Source of the DNA: Planctomycetales bacterium
GTDB taxonomy: Bacteria > Planctomycetota > Planctomycetia > Isosphaerales > Isosphaeraceae
Direction: 5' to 3'
NCBI GenBank assembly: GCA_027451455.1
Contig: DAIDJI010000150.1
Coordinates: 1 to 6,797 of the forward strand
DNA length: 6,797 nucleotides
Shown: one piece after another, positions 1 through 5,231 of the stretch
Position numbering within the stretch: position 1 is the first letter of the stretch
How the letters are laid out: every line of letters begins with the position of its first letter
The notes under the pieces: model-generated
Told to the model about the DNA's origin: nothing
The model's database searches: none
Seen by the model: only the letters and a program-made list of their open reading frames with translations
Program-made: the position numbers and the translations under genes

Positions 1-77
1 CAGGTCGCGACCCACTCGCAAGGGGAGTCCGCGGCCTTCGCCGGGTCCACCGATCGGCCCGCGGGGCCACACCGACC
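1..77. repeat. Dispersed imperfect repeat, left copy
   Basis: This stretch matches 1161-1237 in the same orientation with five substitutions in 77 positions (at 12, 14, 24, 28 and 41), then diverges at 78. The left copy starts at the window edge, so it probably extends further left. The sequence is GC-rich and contains short self-complementary segments (CCGCGG-type). No coding frame is convincing. The family is not recognised; the paired copies mark it as a dispersed intergenic repeat. Confidence 0.8.
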
Positions 78-94
78 CGACCATCTTCAGACCC

Positions 95-260
95 GACCGT
101 AATCGGTGTCAGTTCATTATCCGTAATCGGGACCGCGACCGTAATCGGTGTCAGTTCATTATCCGTAATCGGGACCGGACCGTAATCGGTGTCAGTTCAT
201 TATCCGTAATCGGGACCGTAATCGGTGTCAGGGACCGTAATCGGTGTCCGTTCATTTTCC
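95..260. repeat. Iteron-like array of CCGTAATCGG decamers in longer direct repeats
   Basis: The decamer CCGTAATCGG occurs eight times, starting at 97, 121, 139, 163, 180, 204, 216 and 235. These sit in three near-identical units starting at 95, 137 and 178 (periods 42 and 41 bp), each reading GACCGTAATCGGTGTCAG, then TTCATTAT, then a second decamer. Two shorter units follow at 214 and 233. The last unit changes to TGTCCGTTCATTTTCCC and ends over the stop codon of a minus-strand open stretch. The decamer has complementary CCG/CGG ends around TAAT. The array is AT-richer than its surroundings. It could be a protein-binding array, a degenerated set of transposon ends or a REP-like element; the sequence alone does not decide. 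Confidence 0.85.
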
Positions 261-371
261 CTTAAGGATTCCGTCCGCGGACTGGTCATAGCCCTGATCT
301 GATTCCCCGAGCATCTCGTCAAGGAATTGGGCCATCAACTTGACGTCCAGGTCGGTCCGGGCGGCCGACGC
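252..371 (-). pseudogene. Possible 3' remnant of a gene, minus strand
   Basis: On the minus strand this frame runs 39 residues between an in-frame TAG (372-374) and a TGA (252-254). It includes VKLMAQFLDEMLGES and ends GILKGK. The composition is protein-like (amphipathic, acidic) and codon use is GC-rich, but no start codon with a ribosome site fits, so it looks like the tail of a decayed gene. It abuts the decamer array, whose last unit overlaps the stop codon. A transposase tail is one possibility because such arrays can be element ends, but no transposase motif is visible. Function unknown; it may also be chance. Confidence 0.25.
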
Positions 372-480
372 CTAACCTGGTCTCGGCCGCTCTGGGCTTG
401 CGCACGATGACCGGGTATGCTGGGAGGAGACGGATTCAGCCCGCAAGACCGTAAAGTCCCCGTTCCAGGCAAGGTGATCG
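261..480. other. Gap upstream of the toxin-antitoxin module
   Basis: Apart from the minus-strand remnant at 252-371, nothing intact is coded here. The module's promoter should lie in this gap. A weak -10-like TATGCT is at 416-421, but no well-spaced -35 box accompanies it, so no promoter is called. GACCGTAA at 447-454 resembles the start of the upstream array units. No clear operator palindrome is seen. Confidence 0.5.
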
Positions 481-711
481 ATGGATTATCAAGCCGTCCT
501 CAACGAAGTCGAGTCCTGGCCCGTCGACGATCGCGTCCGGCTCGTGCAGGACGTCTGGGACCGGCTAGCCGACCAAGGTTATGAACCCGAACTGACCGCG
601 GAGATAAAGGCCGAACTCGATCGGCGGATTGAGGAACTGGATCGCCATCCCGCGGCCGGCATCCCCTGGGAGGCGGTCAAGGCCCGGGCCCTTGAGCGCC
701 TCCGGCAATGA
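481..711 (+). CDS. Type II antitoxin, addiction module component family (PF09720-like)
   Basis: This 76-residue acidic protein probably neutralises the toxin encoded immediately downstream by binding it in the cytoplasm. Such antitoxins usually also repress their own operon. The N-terminal half has the pattern typical of the putative addiction module component family (LNEVESWPVDDRVRLVQDVW, residues 7-26), a helix followed by conserved R/L positions. The C-terminal half is charged helix ending in a PWEAVKARALERL segment typical of the family. The ATG is preceded by AAGGTG at 471-476 with a 4-base spacer, and the length is normal for the family. Its stop overlaps the toxin start (ATGA at 708-711), which implies translational coupling. 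Family membership is well supported by size, order and motif; the specific toxin target is not. Confidence 0.85.
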   Translation: MDYQAVLNEVESWPVDDRVRLVQDVWDRLADQGYEPELTAEIKAELDRRIEELDRHPAAGIPWEAVKARALERLRQ

Positions 712-1001
712 ACCTTCCGGTCATCTTCAGCCCGGCAGCCGACCGGGAATTTGTCGAGGCGGCGGCTTGGTACGAGGAGAAGACGGGGCGCGGCGAGGAG
801 TTCATCGATCGCGTTCAAGATGTGCTGGATCGGATCGGCCGGATGCCGGAGCTTCATGCGATGGTCTACCGGGACATCCGACGTGCGCGGGTTCAGCGCT
901 TCCCGTACGGCGTGCTCTACCGCGTCTTGGCGGACCGGGTCGAAGTGATCGCCGTGTTCCACAGCAAGCGAGACCCGAGGAACTGGCGATCTCGGGCCTA
1001 A
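708..1001 (+). CDS. Type II toxin, ParE/RelE superfamily
   Basis: This 97-residue basic protein belongs to the ParE/RelE fold. Family hallmarks are visible: an N-terminal strand (VIFSPAADREF, 5-15), the helix EAAAWYEE (17-24), a second helix FIDRVQDVLDRI (32-43), and the C-terminal strands RRARVQRFPYGVLYRV (58-73), VEVIAVFHSKRDP (78-90) and W93. The FPYxxxY and VxHxxRxPxxW pattern fits ParE-like toxins, which act on DNA gyrase, better than ribosome-dependent RelE, but some relatives are mRNA interferases, so the target is uncertain. The gene overlaps the antitoxin stop by four bases, has no independent ribosome site of note, and is probably translated by coupling. The frame is full length with no obvious inactivating change. 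Confidence 0.88.
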   Translation: MNLPVIFSPAADREFVEAAAWYEEKTGRGEEFIDRVQDVLDRIGRMPELHAMVYRDIRRARVQRFPYGVLYRVLADRVEVIAVFHSKRDPRNWRSRA

Positions 1002-1011
1002 CAATCATGAG

Positions 1012-1039
1012 TTGGAGGTCGGCGCAGCCCGACCTCCAA
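1012..1039 (+). terminator. Perfect 11-bp hairpin after the toxin gene
   Basis: TTGGAGGTCGG (1012-1022) pairs perfectly with CCGACCTCCAA (1029-1039) around a six-base loop, starting 10 bases after the toxin stop codon. It is not followed by a T-run (TCCCCTG), so it is a non-canonical terminator or a stabilising 3' structure rather than a textbook intrinsic terminator. Confidence 0.6.
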
Positions 1040-1051
1040 TCCCCTGTTCAA

Positions 1052-1085
1052 GAGGCATGGCCGACTCGCCATGGGCCTCATCTTT
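1052..1085 (+). terminator. Second hairpin with a short T-rich tail
   Basis: GAGG-CATGGC (1052-1061) pairs with GCCATG (1068-1073) and CCTC (1076-1079) across a six-base loop, with a two-base GG bulge. ATCTTT follows directly at 1080-1085, so this resembles an intrinsic terminator more than the hairpin just upstream does. The two could act in tandem to end the toxin-antitoxin transcript. Confidence 0.4.
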
Positions 1086-1160
1086 AGGGGAATGCCTCGC
1101 GGTGATCATCAGCGATCACTGTCGTCGGCGACCGTCAGCCGGCCCAGGCACGACCTGCGC

Positions 1161-1237
1161 CAGGTCGCGACTCGCTCGCAAGGAGAGCCCGCGGCCTTCG
1201 TCGGGTCCACCGATCGGCCCGCGGGGCCACACCGACC
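1161..1237. repeat. Dispersed imperfect repeat, right copy
   Basis: This is the direct-orientation copy of the repeat at 1-77, about 93% identical by eye, on the other side of the toxin-antitoxin module. Its left edge forms the 3' arm of the hairpin at 1151-1167. CCCGCGG at 1188-1194 can pair with CCGCGGG at 1219-1225, so the repeat may fold when transcribed. Confidence 0.8.
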
Positions 1238-1311
1238 GGCCGTTCGCCGGACCCGGCACGCCCCCCGATCGGTCCCCGGCCTCGCCGACGGGATTGTGAG
1301 CCACTCCGGTC

Positions 1312-1503
1312 GTGAGAGCCAGGTTGAGGAAGAGATGCCAGGAACCATTAGTCCCTGACGCCCCTATTGACCCCCTTTCCGGTCCTGTCGATGCGCCCGG
1401 CGGGGCCTGGGATCGACTCGCGGGACAGCTACGTTCGGTGATGGTATCGGTCGAGGAGTTGCGAAGAATTTCCGAGGAAGGGTCGGGCTTCATGATCGCT
1501 TAA
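1312..1503 (+). CDS. Doubtful small hypothetical frame
   Basis: From a GTG at 1312 this frame encodes 63 residues ending in VEELRRISEEGSGFMIA, and the last 25 or so residues could form a helix. No ribosome site precedes the GTG, the first half looks like translated GC-rich spacer, and no family is recognised. A shorter start at the ATG at 1441 is possible but also lacks a ribosome site. It is listed only because the C-terminal part has protein-like composition; it may be a remnant or chance. Confidence 0.15.
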   Translation: MRARLRKRCQEPLVPDAPIDPLSGPVDAPGGAWDRLAGQLRSVMVSVEELRRISEEGSGFMIA

Positions 1504-1543
1504 GGTTGGTCCTCCTATGATGGGTTTCCGTGCGGCCGAACGA

Positions 1544-1568
1544 GCGGTGAGGCGCGGAGCCTCACCGC
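1544..1568 (+). other. Perfect 10-bp-stem hairpin upstream of the EF-hand gene
   Basis: GCGGTGAGGC (1544-1553) pairs exactly with GCCTCACCGC (1559-1568) around the loop GCGGA. It ends 37 bases before the ATG at 1606. With no T-run it is unlikely to be a classic intrinsic terminator. It may be a 5' leader structure, a rho-independent-like stop for upstream reads, or one copy of a genome-wide palindromic repeat. Confidence 0.6.
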
Positions 1569-1605
1569 CGACGGCCCGACTGGCCCCGGATTGGGAGACG
1601 CCCGG

Positions 1606-2376
1606 ATGACCTTCCGCTTCCCGCGTCAATCGTTGACGATCGCAGTGATTCTGCTCGCGCCCACGCTGTTGATGGCCCAGCCGCCGGGTCCACCCCCGGG
1701 CGGTATGCAGGGCCGACCCGGCGGCCCGATGATGGGCGGTCCCGGCGGCCCGATGATGGGCGGGCCGCTGATCGAAGCTCTCGATCGGGACGGCGATGGC
1801 GTCCTTTCTCAGGAGGAGATCCGTAACGCCTCCGCGTCGCTCAAGTCCCTCGATCGCAACCGAAACGGTCAGATCGATCCGTCCGAAATGATGCCGGGAC
1901 GCGGTCGTCGCGGAGGTTTCGGACCTGGTGGACCCGGCCGATTCGGTCCGCCGCCCGAAGGGGACGGTCCTCCCGCTGGTGGTCCCGGTCGTCGCGGACC
2001 CGGTGGATTTGGTCCGCCGCCTGGTGGTCCTGGCGGCCCTGAAGGGGACGGTCCTCCCGGTGGTGGTCCCGGTCGTCGCGGGCCGGGCCGGCGCGGGCCG
2101 GGTGGTCCTGGCGGGCCTCCCGAGGGCATGGGTCATCCGCCCCAGGTCGGCGACGTGATGCCTCCGTTCGTCCGGCATCGGATGAAGCTTGACGCCGATC
2201 AGACCAAGAAGATCGAGGCGCTCGAAGCCGAGGTCCGCACGAAGCTCGGCCTGATCCTGACGCGCGATCAGATGCAGGAGTTTGAGGAGATCCTCCGCGA
2301 GGGTCCTCCAGGGCGTCCGGGCGGCGGCCCACCCGAGGATGACGGCCCGCCACATCGCCCCGGCCGACCCGACTGA
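1606..2376 (+). CDS. Exported EF-hand protein with Gly/Pro-rich repeats and CpxP-like C-terminus
   Basis: The 256-residue product begins with a signal peptide (RFPRQS then a hydrophobic core, residues 10-24; likely cleavage after LLMA24), so it is probably exported. Two calcium-binding EF-hand loops are clear: DRDGDGVLSQEE (60-71) and DRNRNGQIDPSE (83-94), both with acidic ligands at the expected positions. Residues 97-184 are low-complexity Gly/Pro/Arg, containing an in-frame 28-residue duplication (EGDGPP at 118 and 146). Residues 185-230 form a charged helical segment (LDADQTKKIEALEAEV, then LTRDQMQEF) resembling the LTxxQ segments of Spy/CpxP-type periplasmic proteins. A Gly/Pro tail ends the protein. 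The ATG at 1606 is chosen over the TTG at 1591 because GGGAGA (1593-1598) is well spaced for it and the signal peptide then starts cleanly. Exact role unknown; calcium binding or metal-linked envelope function is inferred. Confidence 0.85.
   Translation: MTFRFPRQSLTIAVILLAPTLLMAQPPGPPPGGMQGRPGGPMMGGPGGPMMGGPLIEALDRDGDGVLSQEEIRNASASLKSLDRNRNGQIDPSEMMPGRGRRGGFGPGGPGRFGPPPEGDGPPAGGPGRRGPGGFGPPPGGPGGPEGDGPPGGGPGRRGPGRRGPGGPGGPPEGMGHPPQVGDVMPPFVRHRMKLDADQTKKIEALEAEVRTKLGLILTRDQMQEFEEILREGPPGRPGGGPPEDDGPPHRPGRPD
1957..2100 (+). repeat. 84-bp-period in-frame duplication
   Basis: GAAGGGGACGGTCCTCCCG at 1957-1975 recurs at 2041-2059, and the similarity continues through GGTCCCGGTCGTCGCGG, offset by exactly 84 bases (28 codons). 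It duplicates part of the Gly/Pro/Arg-rich linker of the EF-hand protein. Such tracts commonly vary in length between strains through slippage or unequal recombination. Confidence 0.75.
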
Positions 2377-2393
2377 TCCTTTCGGACAAATTC

Positions 2394-2543
2394 ACCACAG
2401 AGAGACAGAGGAAGACCGACGCGAAAGAATGCCGGGAATTTACCACAGAGACACAGAGGAAGACCGATGCGAAAGAATTGCCGGGGGAACCTTCAACGAG
2501 ACTCTCAACCCGATTTCTCTCTGTGCCTCTGTGTCTCTGTGGT
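2394..2543. repeat. ACCACAGAGACACAGAGG repeats, two direct and one inverted
   Basis: Two tandem copies, about 48 bp each, start at 2394 and 2442 (ACCACAGAGA..., then AAGACCGA(C/T)GCGAAAGAA, then a GCCGGG end). An exact 18-bp inverted copy, CCTCTGTGTCTCTGTGGT, is at 2526-2543. The 2442-2459 and 2526-2543 arms can pair around a 66-base loop in RNA. The motif is a dispersed intergenic element known from planctomycetes and several other bacterial groups; its function is not established. Here it fills most of the gap between the EF-hand and YHYH genes and could affect transcript processing or termination. Confidence 0.85.
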
Positions 2544-2578
2544 TTTCCATCTTCAAAACATCGATCGCGAGGGATCCC

Positions 2579-3754
2579 ATGAAAAGCCACTCTCTTCTGC
2601 TCTCGGCCTGGTTGGGATCGCTGCTGCTGGCGGCGGTCGAGGTCCGGGCCGATCCGCCTGCGGGGATCGAGCCTATCGGAGGGCGCTGGTATGTGCGGCC
2701 GGGTGATCCGGCGACCTACTTCTATCGCGATGGGGATCGATACGTCGACCTGTTCACGTATCACAGTCGCGACTCGAACAAGGACGGCATTCCAAACGTC
2801 AAGATTCGACACGATGAGCGGTCGCTGATGGTCGAGAGCCAGGGCTATCCGAATCATCCGACGGCGATCTTTCCCAACAGCCGGAATCCCAATCGCATTC
2901 GCGTTCAGGATTTCCACTTCCGGTTCCCCCTCGAACCGAAGCGGGCCGAGACGATCACCCGGGTGCCGATGGGTCCAATCGGCATGGCGCTCAACGGTGT
3001 GGTCTTCTTCAATCCGTTCGAGGCCGGTGGGATGAACGCCATCGAGGGATACTCGGAAGTCTGGCTCGATTCCTGCTGCGGCCACCCGGAACAGCGCGGC
3101 GTCTACCACTACCACAAGTTCCCAAGCTGCCTGAAGACTCCGTTTCCCGACGAGGGACGCGGCCACTCTCCGGTGATCGGTTTTGCCTTTGACGGGTTTC
3201 CAGTCCATGGCCCTTACGAGGCAGACGGACGGATGGCCCGCGACCTCACCGGCAACCGGGCGCTCGATGTCTGCAACGGCCACGAGGATCCGTCACGCGG
3301 CTATCATTATCATGTCACTCCAGGTCGGTTCCCCTACATCATCGGCGGATACGCGGGCATTCCCGACCCGGCGAACAACCGGATGATCGCGCGGATGCCC
3401 GAGGGTGCGATCGTTGACAACGCCGAGGGGACCAGCCGCCTCAGCGCTCCGATTCGATCGGTCACGCCGGGGACCGTCGCCCGGGGCCGGTCGCACACGA
3501 TCCGGATCGAGCTCGACCCCTCGGCCGCGCGCGATCGGATTCCCGAGGGGAAGCCGAGCTGGGTCCAGGTCGGACCGTTTGAGGCCTCGAAAATCGATCG
3601 CCAGGGCGAGGTGATCCTCGCTGAGATCACCGTCCCGAAGGACGCCTCGCTCGGTGTTTTGCTCGACCTTCACGTCGAATTCGCTCCGAAAGAAGGCGGC
3701 GTGCGGAGGGTCCCGGTGTTGAAGCGAAATGATGTGTTGCGGGTCGTCGAATGA
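2579..3754 (+). CDS. Exported YHYH-domain protein
   Basis: This 391-residue protein has a signal peptide (residues 1-24, hydrophobic core LLLSAWLGSLLLAA, likely cleavage after VRA24). It carries the YHYH domain (PF14240-like), a family of unknown function. The two signature tetrads are Y176-H179 (GVYHYHKFPSC) and Y242-H245 (GYHYHVTPG), with GFAFDGFPVHGPY (201-213) and DVCNGHEDP (230-238) between them. The clustered His and Cys (C166, C167, C184, C232) suggest metal binding and possibly disulfides, which is inference. DSNKDGIPN (65-73) resembles a calcium-binding DxNxDG loop. Residues from about 280 to 391 look like a separate all-beta C-terminal domain. The ATG at 2579 follows GAGGG (2569-2573) with a 5-base spacer and starts a good signal peptide; the open frame extends upstream into the repeats, but that part is not credible protein. 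It is followed by the AAA+ gene after 82 bases. Confidence 0.87.
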   Translation: MKSHSLLLSAWLGSLLLAAVEVRADPPAGIEPIGGRWYVRPGDPATYFYRDGDRYVDLFTYHSRDSNKDGIPNVKIRHDERSLMVESQGYPNHPTAIFPNSRNPNRIRVQDFHFRFPLEPKRAETITRVPMGPIGMALNGVVFFNPFEAGGMNAIEGYSEVWLDSCCGHPEQRGVYHYHKFPSCLKTPFPDEGRGHSPVIGFAFDGFPVHGPYEADGRMARDLTGNRALDVCNGHEDPSRGYHYHVTPGRFPYIIGGYAGIPDPANNRMIARMPEGAIVDNAEGTSRLSAPIRSVTPGTVARGRSHTIRIELDPSAARDRIPEGKPSWVQVGPFEASKIDRQGEVILAEITVPKDASLGVLLDLHVEFAPKEGGVRRVPVLKRNDVLRVVE

Positions 3755-3797
3755 CCCCGGGATTTGACCCCGCGATCGCCGCGACCTACGGTTGGCG

Positions 3798-3817
3798 CGG
3801 GCCGACTCTCCGGCCCG
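3798..3817 (+). other. Hairpin between the YHYH and AAA+ genes
   Basis: CGGGCCG (3798-3804) pairs exactly with CGGCCCG (3811-3817) around ACTCTC. It lies just upstream of the ribosome site of the AAA+ gene. It may be a terminator remnant for the YHYH transcript without a T-run, or a leader structure. Confidence 0.4.
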
Positions 3818-3823
3818 AACTTC

Positions 3824-3831
3824 GGAGGAGG
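3824..3831 (+). promoter_or_regulatory. Ribosome binding site deciding the GTG start
   Basis: GGAGGAGG lies 5 bases before the GTG at 3837 and is the strongest Shine-Dalgarno match on this strand. It sets the start of the AAA+ gene rather than the TTG at 3792, which lacks such a site. Confidence 0.8.
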
Positions 3832-3836
3832 CGATC

Positions 3837-5159
3837 GTGGGAATCTCGGCCCCGTCGGTGGTGAGCGGCGTGACTCTCTCGGGATCGAACGGCAAGGGCC
3901 CCTTCTTGCCGAAGGCCGTCTCCAGCTTCGAGGAGACCGGCCTCAGCCACGCGATCATCGAGGGCCTGGTCCTCAAGTTCCTGGTGAACGCCGGGACCGC
4001 CACCGGCCGGCGGATCGCCGCCGAGCTGGGTCTACCGTTCGGCCCGTTTCCCGACTTCCTCCGTCAGCTCAAGAATCAACAGATCGTCGCCTATGCCAAC
4101 TCGGCCACGGCCAACGATTACCTTTACTCGCTGACCGATGCCGGCCGGATGCGCGCCAAGCTCGCCTTCGATGAGTGTGCCTACGTCGGCACGGCGCCGG
4201 TGCCGTTTCAGGACTATCTCGCATCGGTCACCGCACAGACGATCACAACCGAGCATCCCCGCGAAGAGGACCTGCGCCGGGCGTTCTCGGACCTGCTGAT
4301 CTCCGACGAGATTTTTGCGATGCTCGGCCCGGCGATCAACTCGGGACGCGGGATGTTTCTTTATGGATATCCAGGGAACGGCAAGACCAGCATCGCCGAG
4401 CGGATCACGCGATGCTTCGGCTCGACGGTCTGGATTCCCCGGGTGCTGACGGTCGAGGGGCAGATTATCAAGCTTTTCGACATGGCGAACCACGAGCCGA
4501 TCGAGCAGGATTCGCCGGGCGGGCTGCTCGACGATCTTAAACACGATCGTCGATGGGTTCACATCCGGCGCCCGACGATAGTGGCCGGTGGCGAGCTCCG
4601 TATGGAGGACCTCGAACTGCACTACGACCCGACGACGAAGGTGAGCGAGGCACCCTTGCAGCTCAAGAGCAACCTCGGCACCTTCCTCATCGACGACTTC
4701 GGCCGGCAGCGGATGCAGCCGGTCGAGCTTTTGAATCGGTGGATCGTCCCGCTGGAGAAGCGGTACGACTTTCTCAGCCTGGCGAACGGGAAGAAGATCC
4801 GGGTTCCGTTTGACCAGTTGATTCTCTTCTCGACCAACCTGGAGCCGAAGCAACTGGTCGACGAGGCGTTTCTCCGCCGAATCCCGTACAAGATTCAGGC
4901 GATGGACCCGACCGAACCGATGTTTCGGAAAATGATCGAGATTTTCGCGCCGAAGCTGGGATTCGGGTCGGTCGACACGTCTGCGGTCGACTATCTCGTC
5001 GAGCGGCATTACCAGAGCTGCGGCCGGCCGTTCCGGTGCTGCCAGCCGAGAGACCTGCTGCTCCAGGTTCGCAATTACTGCGTCTACAACGGCCTCCCGC
5101 TGGAGCTAAAGCCCGAATACTTCGACTTCGCCGCGCGGAACTACTTCACGGTGATGTGA
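3837..5159 (+). CDS. AAA+ ATPase with N-terminal winged-helix-like domain
   Basis: This 440-residue cytoplasmic protein starts at GTG. Residues about 35-112 look like a winged helix (helices IIEGLVLKFLV and GRRIAAEL, recognition-like FPDFLRQLKNQQIVAY, then a YLYSLTDAGR wing). The AAA+ core follows: Walker A GYPGNGKT (177-184), Walker B FLIDDF (283-288, D286 and D287), sensor 1 STN (332-334) and an arginine-finger-like EAFLRRI (343-349). The C-terminal lid includes RPFRCCQPRDLL (397-408), a plausible sensor 2 region. All catalytic motifs look intact, so it should hydrolyse ATP, most likely as an oligomer. There is no membrane segment. The specific job is unknown: relatives carry generic AAA ATPase names, and the wHTH could bind DNA or a protein partner. 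It sits 82 bases after the YHYH gene, with a hairpin in between, so co-transcription is possible but unproven. Confidence 0.85.
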   Translation: MGISAPSVVSGVTLSGSNGKGPFLPKAVSSFEETGLSHAIIEGLVLKFLVNAGTATGRRIAAELGLPFGPFPDFLRQLKNQQIVAYANSATANDYLYSLTDAGRMRAKLAFDECAYVGTAPVPFQDYLASVTAQTITTEHPREEDLRRAFSDLLISDEIFAMLGPAINSGRGMFLYGYPGNGKTSIAERITRCFGSTVWIPRVLTVEGQIIKLFDMANHEPIEQDSPGGLLDDLKHDRRWVHIRRPTIVAGGELRMEDLELHYDPTTKVSEAPLQLKSNLGTFLIDDFGRQRMQPVELLNRWIVPLEKRYDFLSLANGKKIRVPFDQLILFSTNLEPKQLVDEAFLRRIPYKIQAMDPTEPMFRKMIEIFAPKLGFGSVDTSAVDYLVERHYQSCGRPFRCCQPRDLLLQVRNYCVYNGLPLELKPEYFDFAARNYFTVM

Positions 5160-5189
5160 AAGCGGTCCGGATCAGGTTCGGGGTTGGAT

Positions 5190-5229
5190 GGCCGACCGGG
5201 TCTTTCTCAATCGCGGGGCCGGTTCGGCC
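5190..5229. terminator. Possible bidirectional terminator between convergent genes
   Basis: GGCCGACCGG (5190-5199) pairs with CCGGTTCGGCC (5219-5229), with one extra base, around a 19-base loop. It lies between the convergent ends of the AAA+ gene and the small coiled-coil gene. There is no T-run on either side, so the call is weak and rests mostly on position. Confidence 0.3.
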
Positions 5230-5231
5230 GA

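Larger units (their letters stand above)
1086..1605. other. Gene-poor gap with hairpins and a dispersed repeat
   Basis: No gene is well supported here. The stretch has a small hairpin at 1102-1119 (GTGATC/GATCAC), a 7-bp-stem hairpin at 1151-1167 (CGACCTG/CAGGTCG), the right copy of the dispersed repeat (1161-1237), a doubtful small frame (1312-1503), and a strong hairpin (1544-1568). A -10-like TATGAT lies at 1516-1521 without a matching -35 box. Confidence 0.6.

Noticed and set aside
95..260. CRISPR array
   Set aside because: The repeats are nested, with near-identical sequence filling the spaces, and the periods are irregular. There are no unique spacers and no cas genes.
579..1004. 141-residue minus-strand frame and a 152-residue plus-strand frame (629-1087) over the toxin-antitoxin genes
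   Set aside because: Both overlap the motif-bearing toxin and antitoxin and have Arg/Pro/Ser-rich out-of-frame composition.
1012..1358. Several 79-95-residue frames on both strands across the gap
   Set aside because: They overlap one another, cross the dispersed repeat, lack ribosome sites and have composition expected of translated GC-rich spacer.
2282..2578. N-terminal extension of the YHYH protein
   Set aside because: The frame is open upstream but would read through the EF-hand gene's end and the intergenic repeats, and would bury the signal peptide that begins at 2579.
1841..3283. 480-residue open frame on the minus strand
   Set aside because: It lies opposite the EF-hand and YHYH genes, runs across the intergenic repeats, and is rich in Arg, Asp and His from high-GC antisense codons. 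The plus strand has signal peptides, ribosome sites and family motifs.
4032..5009. 325-residue open frame on the minus strand
   Set aside because: It is antisense to the AAA+ ATPase, whose plus-strand motifs are all intact. No domain or ribosome site supports it.
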